From NCBI GenBank assembly GCA_021732895.1, contig JAKFWE010000398.1, forward strand, positions 1-5,897: 5,897 nt of DNA, given 5' to 3'. Source of the DNA: Allobosea sp. GTDB taxonomy: Bacteria > Pseudomonadota > Alphaproteobacteria > Rhizobiales > Beijerinckiaceae. This document shows, piece by piece, positions 1 to 5,300 of this stretch. The translations under genes were made by a program, and so were the position numbers. Each line of letters starts with the position of its first letter. Within the stretch, counting starts at the first letter, position 1. The notes below the pieces were generated by a model. That model was not told the origin of the DNA and searched no databases. It saw only the letters and a program-made list of their open reading frames with translations.

Positions 1-980
1 GCCGGCTGCGGCGGGGCTTCGGCCGCAATCTGGCGCGGCCGGGGCTGCGGCGCCGGCGCGGGTTCGTCCCGGGTCTCGGCGATCTGCGGCGCCGAACGTA
101 CGCCCGTGGCGGCCAGCGGCATGGTGGCGACGACGAGATCGGCCATGATCCGGTCGCGCGCCGCGCCGGACCGGCCGCCGAGCACGATCGAGACGATGTG
201 GCGCCCGTCGGCCTTGGCCGAGGTCATCAGGTTGAAGCCGGAGGCGCGGGTGTAGCCGGTCTTGATGCCGTCCACGCCCTCGATGCGGCCGAGCAGCTTG
301 TTGTGGTTGCGATAGGCGCCGCCGGCATAGTTGAACACGCGTGTCGAGAACATCGGGTAGAAGCGCGGGAAGCGCTCCTGGATCGCCCGCGCCAGCAGCG
401 TCAGGTCGCGCGCCGTGGTGATGTTGGGCGGCGAGTGCGGCAGGCCGTGCGGGTTGTAGAAGACCGACCGGCTCATCCCGAGCGAGCGCGCCTTCGCCGT
501 CATCATGCGGGCGAACTCGTCCTCCGAACCGCCGACGTTCTCGGCGACCGCGACGGCGACGTCATTGGCGGATTTCGTCACCAGCGCGAGGATGGCGTCG
601 CGCACCGAAATCGTCTCGCCGGCGTCGAAGCCGATCTTGGAGGGCGCCTGCCGCGCGGCGTAGGCGGAGACCGTGAATTCGGAATCCATCGAGAAGCGGC
701 CGCGCTCGATCTGCTCGAACAGCAGGTAGAGCGTCATCACCTTGGTGATCGAGGCGGGGATGCGCGGCGCGTCTTCGTTGACCGCGTGCAGGGTGCGGCC
801 GCTCTTCACATCGACGACCATCGCCGCATAGGGCGGGGCGTAGCCGCCGCCGGGCTTGCGCTTCTTGCGCGCCGCCTCGGCGGGAGACGCCATCACGCTG
901 AGCGCGACAGCGACAGCACCAACCAGTCCGACGAACGCGCGAACACGCGCGCGCCGGGCGACAACGCAACCCAAAGCCAT
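1..980 (-). CDS. D-alanyl-D-alanine carboxypeptidase, peptidase S11 (C-terminus cut by window edge)
   Basis: Predicted exported penicillin-binding protein that removes the terminal D-Ala of peptidoglycan pentapeptides in the periplasm. My reading of the minus strand gives 326 codons with no stop. Residues 1-36 look like a signal peptide: Arg-rich start, hydrophobic stretch 16-31, then a signal peptidase I-type site after AEA (34-36). All three catalytic motifs of the family are present: SITK (nucleophile Ser77, Lys80), SAN (137-139) and KTG (240-242). A Pro/Ala-rich stretch begins near residue 303 and continues to the window edge, so the end of the protein is missing; relatives in this group often carry a C-terminal SPOR domain there, which cannot be seen here. 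The ATG at 980 has GAGG eight bases upstream. An in-frame ATG at 1016 also has a GAGAGG upstream and would add 12 residues before the signal peptide. Family assignment is near certain; the exact start is not. Confidence 0.95.
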   Translation of the reverse strand, partial: MALGCVVARRARVRAFVGLVGAVAVALSVMASPAEAARKKRKPGGGYAPPYAAMVVDVKSGRTLHAVNEDAPRIPASITKVMTLYLLFEQIERGRFSMDSEFTVSAYAARQAPSKIGFDAGETISVRDAILALVTKSANDVAVAVAENVGGSEDEFARMMTAKARSLGMSRSVFYNPHGLPHSPPNITTARDLTLLARAIQERFPRFYPMFSTRVFNYAGGAYRNHNKLLGRIEGVDGIKTGYTRASGFNLMTSAKADGRHIVSIVLGGRSGAARDRIMADLVVATMPLAATGVRSAPQIAETRDEPAPAPQPRPRQIAAEAPPQP

Positions 981-1074
981 GCTACCCGCCTCAACCCAGA
1001 ACGCCTGTCCCGTCATCCCCGGCGCCTCTCGGCGTGGCGGGAACGACACACAAGGAGAGGTTAGGATGATGCGG

Positions 1075-1089
1075 TTACGGACCGGTTAA
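1075..1089 (-). promoter_or_regulatory. possible CtrA-like box upstream of the carboxypeptidase
   Basis: The plus strand reads TTAC, seven bases, TTAA; the minus strand therefore reads TTAA-N7-GTAA, one mismatch from the alphaproteobacterial CtrA consensus TTAA-N7-TTAA. It lies about 95 bases upstream of the 980 start. A third GGTTA occurs at 1059-1063. CtrA controls cell-cycle and envelope genes in this class, which suits a peptidoglycan enzyme, but a short motif like this can occur by chance. No convincing -35/-10 pair was found for this gene. Confidence 0.3.
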
Positions 1090-1136
1090 GCGGCGCGCCG
1101 CCGTCGCGCGCGTGGAGCCCGCCGGCGCGTCCCACG

Positions 1137-1160
1137 GGATCGTCCGGCTCGAAACGATCC
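1137..1160. repeat. 7-bp inverted repeat with 10-bp spacer in the divergent region
   Basis: GGATCGT (1137-1143) and ACGATCC (1154-1160) are perfect inverted copies with centres 17 bp apart, a geometry compatible with a dimeric regulator binding one face of the helix. It lies between the carboxypeptidase and the phasin promoter and could serve either gene. No T-run follows, so it is not a terminator. No regulator can be named. Confidence 0.35.
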
Positions 1161-1168
1161 GCGTTTGA

Positions 1169-1177
1169 TGCAATGCA
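1169..1177. promoter_or_regulatory. upstream PhaR-like operator TGC-N3-GCA
   Basis: TGC-AAT-GCA, with a further G on the right, matches the core of the CTGC-N3-GCAG element reported for the PHA-responsive repressor PhaR of Paracoccus. It ends eight bases before the -35 box of the phasin promoter, and its centre is exactly 30 bp (about three helical turns) from a second copy. The match and spacing are seen directly; PhaR binding is inferred from the phasin gene downstream. Confidence 0.5.
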
Positions 1178-1185
1178 GCGTTCTC

Positions 1186-1213
1186 TTGACATTCATGTTG
1201 CGGTGCACAATAT
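1186..1213 (+). promoter_or_regulatory. probable sigma-70-type promoter of the phasin gene
   Basis: A perfect TTGACA (1186-1191) is followed after 16 bp by CAATAT (1208-1213), which keeps the A2, A5 and T6 positions of the -10 consensus. The local AT content stands out against the GC-rich surroundings. Transcription would start near 1219-1221, giving a leader of about 98 bases before the ATG at 1318. A 17-bp spacer with AATATC is an alternative reading of the -10. Confidence 0.6.
1199..1207. promoter_or_regulatory. downstream PhaR-like operator TGC-N3-GCA inside the promoter spacer
   Basis: TGC-GGT-GCA sits between the -35 and -10 boxes and abuts the -10, where a bound repressor would block RNA polymerase. 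With the copy at 1169-1177 it makes a helically phased pair around the -35. In the known model PhaR leaves the DNA when PHA polymer is available, so phasin is made only when granules need coating; applying that here is inference. Confidence 0.55.
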
Positions 1214-1214
1214 C

Positions 1215-1249
1215 AGGTCTGCCCGGGTGATGAAGCTTTCATCTGACCT
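1215..1249 (+). other. hairpin at the predicted 5' end of the phasin transcript
   Basis: GATGAA (1229-1234) and TTCATC (1238-1243) form a perfect 6-bp stem with a GCT loop. AGGTC (1215-1219) can pair with GACCT (1245-1249) as an outer stem, leaving a nine-base bulge on the left side and one base on the right. The structure falls at or just after the predicted transcription start, and no T-run follows. It could stabilise the message of a highly made protein, or be an operator at the DNA level; both are inference. Confidence 0.4.
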
Positions 1250-1317
1250 TGGGGCGCGAAACCTGGGCCCGACAGGGCTCGTCAGCAGAGGCGGCGTTCG
1301 GCGCCGAGGGAAGAAAC

Positions 1318-1659
1318 ATGATGCAGCAGTTCGAAACCATCCAGAAGGCCTCCAAAGAGAACGTCGACGCCGCCCTCAAGGCTTTCGGCGTCACCTCCAA
1401 GGGCGTGCAGTCGATCGCCGTCGAGGCCACCGATTACGCCAAGAAGTCCTTCGAGACCGGCACCGCCACGATCGAGAAGCTGGCCGGCGTGAAGACGCTC
1501 GACAAGGCCATGGAAATCCAGGCCGACTACATCAAGTCGTCCTTCGAGGGCGCCGTCGCCCAGATGACGAAGATGGGCGAGCTCTACACCGCTCTCGCCA
1601 AGGACGCCTACAAGCCGTTCGAGGGCATCGTCGCCAAGTCCGTCCCCGCCGCCAAGTGA
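1318..1659 (+). CDS. phasin family protein (PHA granule-associated)
   Basis: A 113-residue soluble protein of the Phasin_2 type, which coats polyhydroxyalkanoate granules in the cytoplasm and limits their size. The start MMQQFETIQKASKENVDAAL and the run of amphipathic alpha-helices rich in Ala, Lys, Glu and aromatic residues are typical. So are the phrase ATDYAKKSFE (38-47) and the helical stretch MEIQADYIKSSFEG (67-80). There is no signal peptide, membrane segment or Cys. The ATG at 1318 has a GAGGGA site at 1306-1311 six bases upstream; a second ATG at 1321 is possible. In-frame TTG at 1249 would add 23 residues unlike phasins and was not used. It is a single-gene unit with its own promoter and terminator and candidate PhaR sites. 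Phasins outside PHA granules (stress or chaperone-like roles) exist, so the exact role is inferred. Family call is strong. Confidence 0.9.
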   Translation: MMQQFETIQKASKENVDAALKAFGVTSKGVQSIAVEATDYAKKSFETGTATIEKLAGVKTLDKAMEIQADYIKSSFEGAVAQMTKMGELYTALAKDAYKPFEGIVAKSVPAAK

Positions 1660-1724
1660 GGCGTCGCGAGCCGCCCGGCTCCCGAGGGGCCGGTGAGGCG
1701 GCGCGCCCGATCTGGACCGTTCCC

Positions 1725-1755
1725 GAGCCCGGCCGCATGGCCGGGCTCTTTTTTT
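1725..1755 (+). terminator. intrinsic terminator of the phasin gene
   Basis: GAGCCCGGCC (1725-1734) and GGCCGGGCTC (1739-1748) form a perfect 10-bp GC-rich stem with a GCAT loop, followed directly by seven T (1749-1755). It begins 65 bases after the phasin stop and separates that unit from clpS. This is the strongest terminator in the window. Confidence 0.95.
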
Positions 1756-1961
1756 GGCGAGCGTCCGATCAACAGGATGGTGCGTCGCAAAGCGTCGGAT
1801 CCGAGCGGATCGCACTGGCGCAGTGGCCGCGAGGTCTGTAAATTCCTGCACGATGCACTAGGTTAGGCTCTGAATCGGATGGGGCATTGCGGCGGATCGT
1901 GACGGGACTGGAGAAGGTTACGGGGCGATCCGCGATCGCCGCCAGACGTTTCGGCGCCGTC
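1756..1961 (+). other. clpS upstream region with two small inverted repeats; no gene seen
   Basis: Nothing protein-coding is convincing between the phasin terminator and the chosen clpS start. Two adjacent palindromic elements are visible: GATCCG-AG-CGGATC (1798-1811) and CACTG-GCG-CAGTG (1813-1825). A relatively AT-rich patch at 1835-1875 may hold the clpS promoter, but I could not pick a convincing -35/-10 pair. In-frame TTG (1887) and GTG (1899) codons mean that part of this stretch could belong to clpS. Confidence 0.4.
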
Positions 1962-2303
1962 ATGGCGGATCGGCCGAGGCGCGCCGGCCCGCCGGCGGAT
2001 GGCGGCCGCGAGGGCGCGGGGACAGCCGTCCTCACCCGCACCCGCACCCGCAAGCCCAATCTCTACCGCGTGCTGATCCTCAACGACGACTACACGCCGA
2101 TGGAGTTCGTCGTGCACGTGCTGGAGCGGTTCTTCAACAAGGACCGGGCCGAGGCGACGCGGGTCATGATGCATGTGCATCAGAACGGCGTCGGCGAATG
2201 CGGGGTCTTCACATACGAGGTCGCCGAGACCAAGGTGACGCTTGTGATGGATCTCGCCCGCAAGCACATGCATCCGCTGCAATGTGTGATGGAAAAGAAA
2301 TAG
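1962..2303 (+). CDS. clpS: ATP-dependent Clp protease adaptor ClpS
   Basis: Adaptor that recognises N-degron substrates (proteins with destabilising N-terminal residues) and hands them to ClpA for degradation by ClpP in the cytoplasm. From the ATG at 1962 it is 113 residues, a normal length. Residues 1-32 are a flexible, Arg/Gly-rich extension, the part that in ClpS enters the ClpA pore; it includes TRTRTR, encoded by three tandem copies of ACCCGC. The folded core follows: YRVLILNDDYTPMEFV (35-50), with the Asn41-Asp42-Asp43 and Thr45-Pro46-Met47 residues of the N-degron pocket, then His73 (equivalent of E. coli His66), then GVFTYEVAETK (81-91) and the HPL ending (104-106). The ATG has no clear Shine-Dalgarno site. 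In-frame TTG 1887 and GTG 1899 would lengthen the N-terminus with non-family sequence. It lies 60 bases upstream of clpA, its partner. The function is near certain; the start less so. Confidence 0.95.
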   Translation: MADRPRRAGPPADGGREGAGTAVLTRTRTRKPNLYRVLILNDDYTPMEFVVHVLERFFNKDRAEATRVMMHVHQNGVGECGVFTYEVAETKVTLVMDLARKHMHPLQCVMEKK

Positions 2304-2309
2304 CGTTGG

Positions 2310-2346
2310 CGATTCGGGTCTCGCATCGTCCGTCACCGTCGAATCG
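2310..2346 (+). repeat. inverted repeat between clpS and clpA
   Basis: CGATTCG (2310-2316) and CGAATCG (2340-2346) are perfect inverted copies separated by 23 bases, ending four bases before the AGGAG of clpA. As RNA they could form a 7-bp hairpin next to the clpA ribosome binding site. There is no T-run, so it is not an intrinsic terminator. It might tune ClpA relative to ClpS or act in message processing; chance is also possible. Confidence 0.35.
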
Positions 2347-2350
2347 ACAC

Positions 2351-2355
2351 AGGAG
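2351..2355 (+). promoter_or_regulatory. ribosome binding site that fixes the GTG start of clpA
   Basis: AGGAG lies eight bases before a GTG at 2364. No ATG fits the N-terminal homology, while translation from the GTG gives the expected ClpA opening (MPSFSRSLEQALHRAL). Confidence 0.8.
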
Positions 2356-2363
2356 CGCAATCA

Positions 2364-4901
2364 GTGCCGAGTTTCTCGCGCAGTCTCGAACAGGCGCTTC
2401 ACCGGGCTCTCGCCCTCGCCAACGAGCGTCACCACGAATACGCCACGCTGGAGCATCTGCTGCTGGCGCTGGTCGATGACCAGGACGCCGCGGCGGTGAT
2501 GCGCGCCTGCAGCGTCGATCTCGACACGCTCAGGCGCAATCTCGTCGATTACATCGACGCGGAGCTGACCAATCTGGTCACCGATGGACGCGACGAGGCC
2601 AAGCCGACGGCGGGGTTCCAGCGCGTCATCCAGCGCGCCGTCATCCACGTCCAGTCGTCCGGGCGCGAGGAGGTCACCGGCGCAAACGTGCTGGTCGCGA
2701 TGTTCGCCGAGCGCGAGAGCCACGCCGCCTATTTCCTGCAGGAGCAGGACATGACCCGCTACGACGCGGTCAACTACATCAGCCACGGCATCGCCAAGCG
2801 CCCGGGCGCGAGCGAGACGCGGCCCGTCCGCGGCGTCGAGGAGGAGCCCGAGCAGGGCCGCGACCAGCGCGCCGCCGACCAGGGCGGCGGCGCCGAGGCC
2901 GACAAGGACAAGAAGAAGAAGGAAAGCGCGCTCGACGCCTATTGCGTCAATCTCAACCGCAAGGCGCGCGACGGCCGCATCGATCCGCTGATCGGCCGCG
3001 AGGCCGAGGTCCAGCGCACCATCCAGATCCTCTGCCGCCGGCAGAAGAACAACCCGCTGCTGGTCGGCGATCCCGGCGTCGGCAAGACCGCCATCGCCGA
3101 GGGGCTGGCGCTGAAGATCATCCGCGGCGAGGTTCCGGAGGTGCTGGAGGACGCGACCGTGTTCTCGCTCGACATGGGCACGCTGCTCGCCGGCACGCGC
3201 TATCGCGGCGATTTCGAGGAACGCCTGAAGCAGGTGATGAAGGAGATCGAGGCCCATCCCAAGGCGATCATGTTCATCGACGAGATCCATACGGTGATCG
3301 GCGCCGGGGCGACCTCGGGCGGGGCGATGGACGCCTCCAACCTGCTCAAGCCGGCGCTCGCCTCGGGCGGGCTGCGCTGCATCGGCTCGACCACCTACAA
3401 GGAATACCGCCAGTATTTCGAGAAGGACCGGGCGCTCGTCCGGCGCTTCCAGAAGATCGACGTCAACGAGCCGTCGATCCCCGACACGATCGAGATCCTG
3501 AAGGGGCTGAAGCCCTATTTCGAGGAGTTCCACAAGCTGCGCTACACCGGCGACGCCATCAAGGCCGCGGTCGAACTCTCGGCGCGCTACATCCATGACC
3601 GCAAGCTGCCCGACAAGGCGATCGACGTGATCGACGAGACCGGCGCGTCGCAGATGCTGGTCGTCGAGCACAAGCGCAAGAAGACCATCGGCGTGAAGGA
3701 GATAGAGGCCGCCATCGCCACGATGGCCCGCATCCCCGCAAAGACCGTGTCGAAGGACGACGCCGAGGTTCTGAAGAACCTCGAGACGACGCTGAAGCGC
3801 ACGGTCTACGGCCAGGAGAAGGCGATCGAGGCGCTCTCCTCCTCGATCAAGCTCGCCCGCGCGGGCTTGCGCGATGGCGAGAAGCCGATCGGCTGCTATC
3901 TCTTCGCCGGCCCGACCGGCGTCGGCAAGACCGAGGCCGCACGCCAGCTCGCCTCCTCGCTCGGCGTCGAGCTTATCCGTTTCGACATGTCGGAGTACAT
4001 GGAGCGCCACACCGTCTCCAGGCTGATCGGCGCGCCTCCGGGCTATGTCGGCTTCGATCAGGGCGGGCTCCTGACCGACAAGATCGACCAGCATCCGCAC
4101 TGCGTGCTGCTGCTCGACGAGATCGAGAAGGCCCATCCCGATCTGTTCAATATCCTGCTGCAGGTCATGGATCACGGCAAGCTGACCGACAACAACGGCA
4201 AGCAGGTCGATTTCCGCAACACCATTCTGATCATGACGACGAACGCCGGCGCGGCCGACATGGCGCGCAACGCCTACGGCTTCACCCGCCAGAAGCGCGA
4301 AGGCGACGACACCGAGGCGATCAACAAGCTGTTCGCGCCGGAGTTCCGCAACCGGCTGGATTCGGTCGTGTCGTTCAGCCACCTGCCCAAGACTGTGGTG
4401 GCGCGCGTCGTCGACAAGTTCGTGCTCCAGCTCGAGGCGCAGCTCGCCGACCGCAACGTCACGATCGAGCTGTCGGACGAGGCGCGCGAATGGCTGGTCG
4501 AGAACGGCTATGACGAGGCGATGGGCGCAAGGCCGATGGCCCGGTTGATCCAGCAGACGATCAAGACGCCGCTCGCCGACGAAGTGCTTTTCGGGCGGTT
4601 GAAGAATGGCGGCGCGGTTCGGGTCGTGGTCGTGCCCTCCGAGGCCGGCATCAAGGTGCTGGGGCTGGAGTTCCCCGACGGACCCGTCAAGCCGAAACCC
4701 GAGAAGGACGTCGCGGCCGCCGCCGAGAAGCGCCAGCGCAAGCCCCGCGCCCGCGCCTCGGCGGGCGAGAAGCCGATACGGTCGCCCGGCCGCCGCAGCC
4801 CGCCGCGGGGTGGCGGCGACGGACTGAAGCCGGCGGGCGGCGGTGATGGCCCGAGGTCGCAACGCAGCGCGGTGCCGAAAGTGCCGCTGACCAAGGCCTG
4901 A
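2364..4901 (+). CDS. clpA: ATP-dependent Clp protease ATP-binding subunit ClpA
   Basis: Hexameric double-AAA+ unfoldase that feeds proteins to ClpP. It is 845 residues against about 758 in E. coli. The N-domain (about 1-144) has the two Clp-N repeats and is the docking site for ClpS. A charged linker spans about 146-190. D1 has Walker A GDPGVGKT (235-242), pore loop RYRG (279-282), Walker B ending Asp306-Glu307 and an RR pair (360-361) at the arginine-finger position. D2 has Walker A GPTGVGKT (516-523), pore loop GYVG (560-563), Walker B Asp585-Glu586, Asn627 (sensor 1), FRNR (661-664) and GAR (721-723, sensor 2). There is no ClpB-type middle domain, which separates it from ClpB and ClpC. The ClpP-docking tripeptide reads YGF (638-640) rather than the usual IGL/IGF. 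The extra length is mostly a basic, Pro/Gly-rich tail from about 772 to the end. GTG start with AGGAG upstream; same strand and likely operon with clpS. Confidence 0.98.
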   Translation: MPSFSRSLEQALHRALALANERHHEYATLEHLLLALVDDQDAAAVMRACSVDLDTLRRNLVDYIDAELTNLVTDGRDEAKPTAGFQRVIQRAVIHVQSSGREEVTGANVLVAMFAERESHAAYFLQEQDMTRYDAVNYISHGIAKRPGASETRPVRGVEEEPEQGRDQRAADQGGGAEADKDKKKKESALDAYCVNLNRKARDGRIDPLIGREAEVQRTIQILCRRQKNNPLLVGDPGVGKTAIAEGLALKIIRGEVPEVLEDATVFSLDMGTLLAGTRYRGDFEERLKQVMKEIEAHPKAIMFIDEIHTVIGAGATSGGAMDASNLLKPALASGGLRCIGSTTYKEYRQYFEKDRALVRRFQKIDVNEPSIPDTIEILKGLKPYFEEFHKLRYTGDAIKAAVELSARYIHDRKLPDKAIDVIDETGASQMLVVEHKRKKTIGVKEIEAAIATMARIPAKTVSKDDAEVLKNLETTLKRTVYGQEKAIEALSSSIKLARAGLRDGEKPIGCYLFAGPTGVGKTEAARQLASSLGVELIRFDMSEYMERHTVSRLIGAPPGYVGFDQGGLLTDKIDQHPHCVLLLDEIEKAHPDLFNILLQVMDHGKLTDNNGKQVDFRNTILIMTTNAGAADMARNAYGFTRQKREGDDTEAINKLFAPEFRNRLDSVVSFSHLPKTVVARVVDKFVLQLEAQLADRNVTIELSDEAREWLVENGYDEAMGARPMARLIQQTIKTPLADEVLFGRLKNGGAVRVVVVPSEAGIKVLGLEFPDGPVKPKPEKDVAAAAEKRQRKPRARASAGEKPIRSPGRRSPPRGGGDGLKPAGGGDGPRSQRSAVPKVPLTKA

Positions 4902-4906
4902 GCCCG

Positions 4907-5188
4907 GTGTGGTTCAAGCGCGCCAAACCGGCGACCTTCTGGGACGGGCAGTCCGGCCCCGCGCCCGAGCGCGCGGTCGCCGCCCCGAAGCAGAAGCTGA
5001 GCTGGTTCGAGAAGCGCGACCGTCGTCGGCGCCGGCGCAAGACCTTCGAGGAGGTTCTGGGCTGGATCCTCGTGCCGGCCTTCATCTATCTGCTCTATCT
5101 CGGCTACAAGGCCGTCGGCGGCATTCCGAAGGAAGTGGTTGATTTCGGCCGGGAGCTGATCGAGCTCGGAACCAATAGCCTGCGCTGA
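4907..5188 (+). CDS. uncharacterised 93-residue single-pass membrane protein
   Basis: I do not recognise this family. The opening MWFKRAKPATFWDG is followed by a Pro/Ala stretch, an aromatic-charged segment (KLSWFEKRD, 30-38), a run of six Arg and one Lys (39-45), one hydrophobic segment (about 50-67, containing WILVPAFIYLLYLGY) and a short amphipathic C-terminal helix (74-92). The Arg cluster before the hydrophobic segment predicts a cytoplasmic N-terminus and an inner-membrane anchor, with the short C-terminus outside. Codon use matches the neighbours. It starts with GTG five bases after the clpA stop, with a weak AAGG at 4892-4895, so it is probably translated by coupling to clpA. That makes it a possible partner or membrane tether in Clp biology, though co-transcription alone does not show this. 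Real gene likely; function unknown. Confidence 0.75.
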   Translation: MWFKRAKPATFWDGQSGPAPERAVAAPKQKLSWFEKRDRRRRRRKTFEEVLGWILVPAFIYLLYLGYKAVGGIPKEVVDFGRELIELGTNSLR

Positions 5189-5300
5189 GCCCTGCGCGGG
5201 ACGCAAGGTCGAGCGGCGGTCCGGGAGATATCGCGACCGCGCCGGACTGGCCATGAAGAGCGGCGGCTGGACGATCCGGCCGGCTCCGCCAAGGCCAGCG

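Noticed and set aside
562..969. A 135-codon minus-strand open frame inside the carboxypeptidase gene
   Set aside because: It is a frame-shifted reading of the carboxypeptidase coding strand; the true frame gives the conserved catalytic motifs and continues past it.
198..1064. A 288-codon plus-strand open frame opposite the carboxypeptidase
   Set aside because: It is antisense to a gene with signal peptide, SxxK, SxN and KTG motifs, and its own product is an Arg/Ala/Gly/His-rich composition artefact.
1091..1130. Very GC-rich stretch with GGCGCGCC and CG alternation in the divergent intergenic region
   Set aside because: No coding frame, stable terminator or clear repeat unit could be supported; composition alone explains it.
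1173..1841. A 222-codon plus-strand open frame over the phasin and its terminator
   Set aside because: It overlaps the phasin in another frame, runs through the phasin promoter and terminator, and has Arg-rich shadow composition.
2034..2051. Three tandem copies of ACCCGC within clpS, considered as a phase-variable repeat
   Set aside because: The unit is six bases, so copy-number changes keep the frame, and three copies are too few to suggest switching; it only changes the length of the TR run in the flexible arm.
2361..4862. An 833-codon open frame on the minus strand covering nearly all of clpA
   Set aside because: It is codon-aligned with clpA, so its stops would need sense codons TTA, CTA or TCA, which a GC-rich gene hardly uses. 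The translated product is a repetitive Leu/Asp/Arg/Ala mix with no recognisable fold, whereas the plus strand gives a perfect ClpA.
5212..5250. GTCCGG...CCGGAC inverted repeat between the small membrane protein and azlC, considered as a terminator
   Set aside because: The stem is only 6 bp with a 17-base loop and no T-run follows, so termination is not supported.
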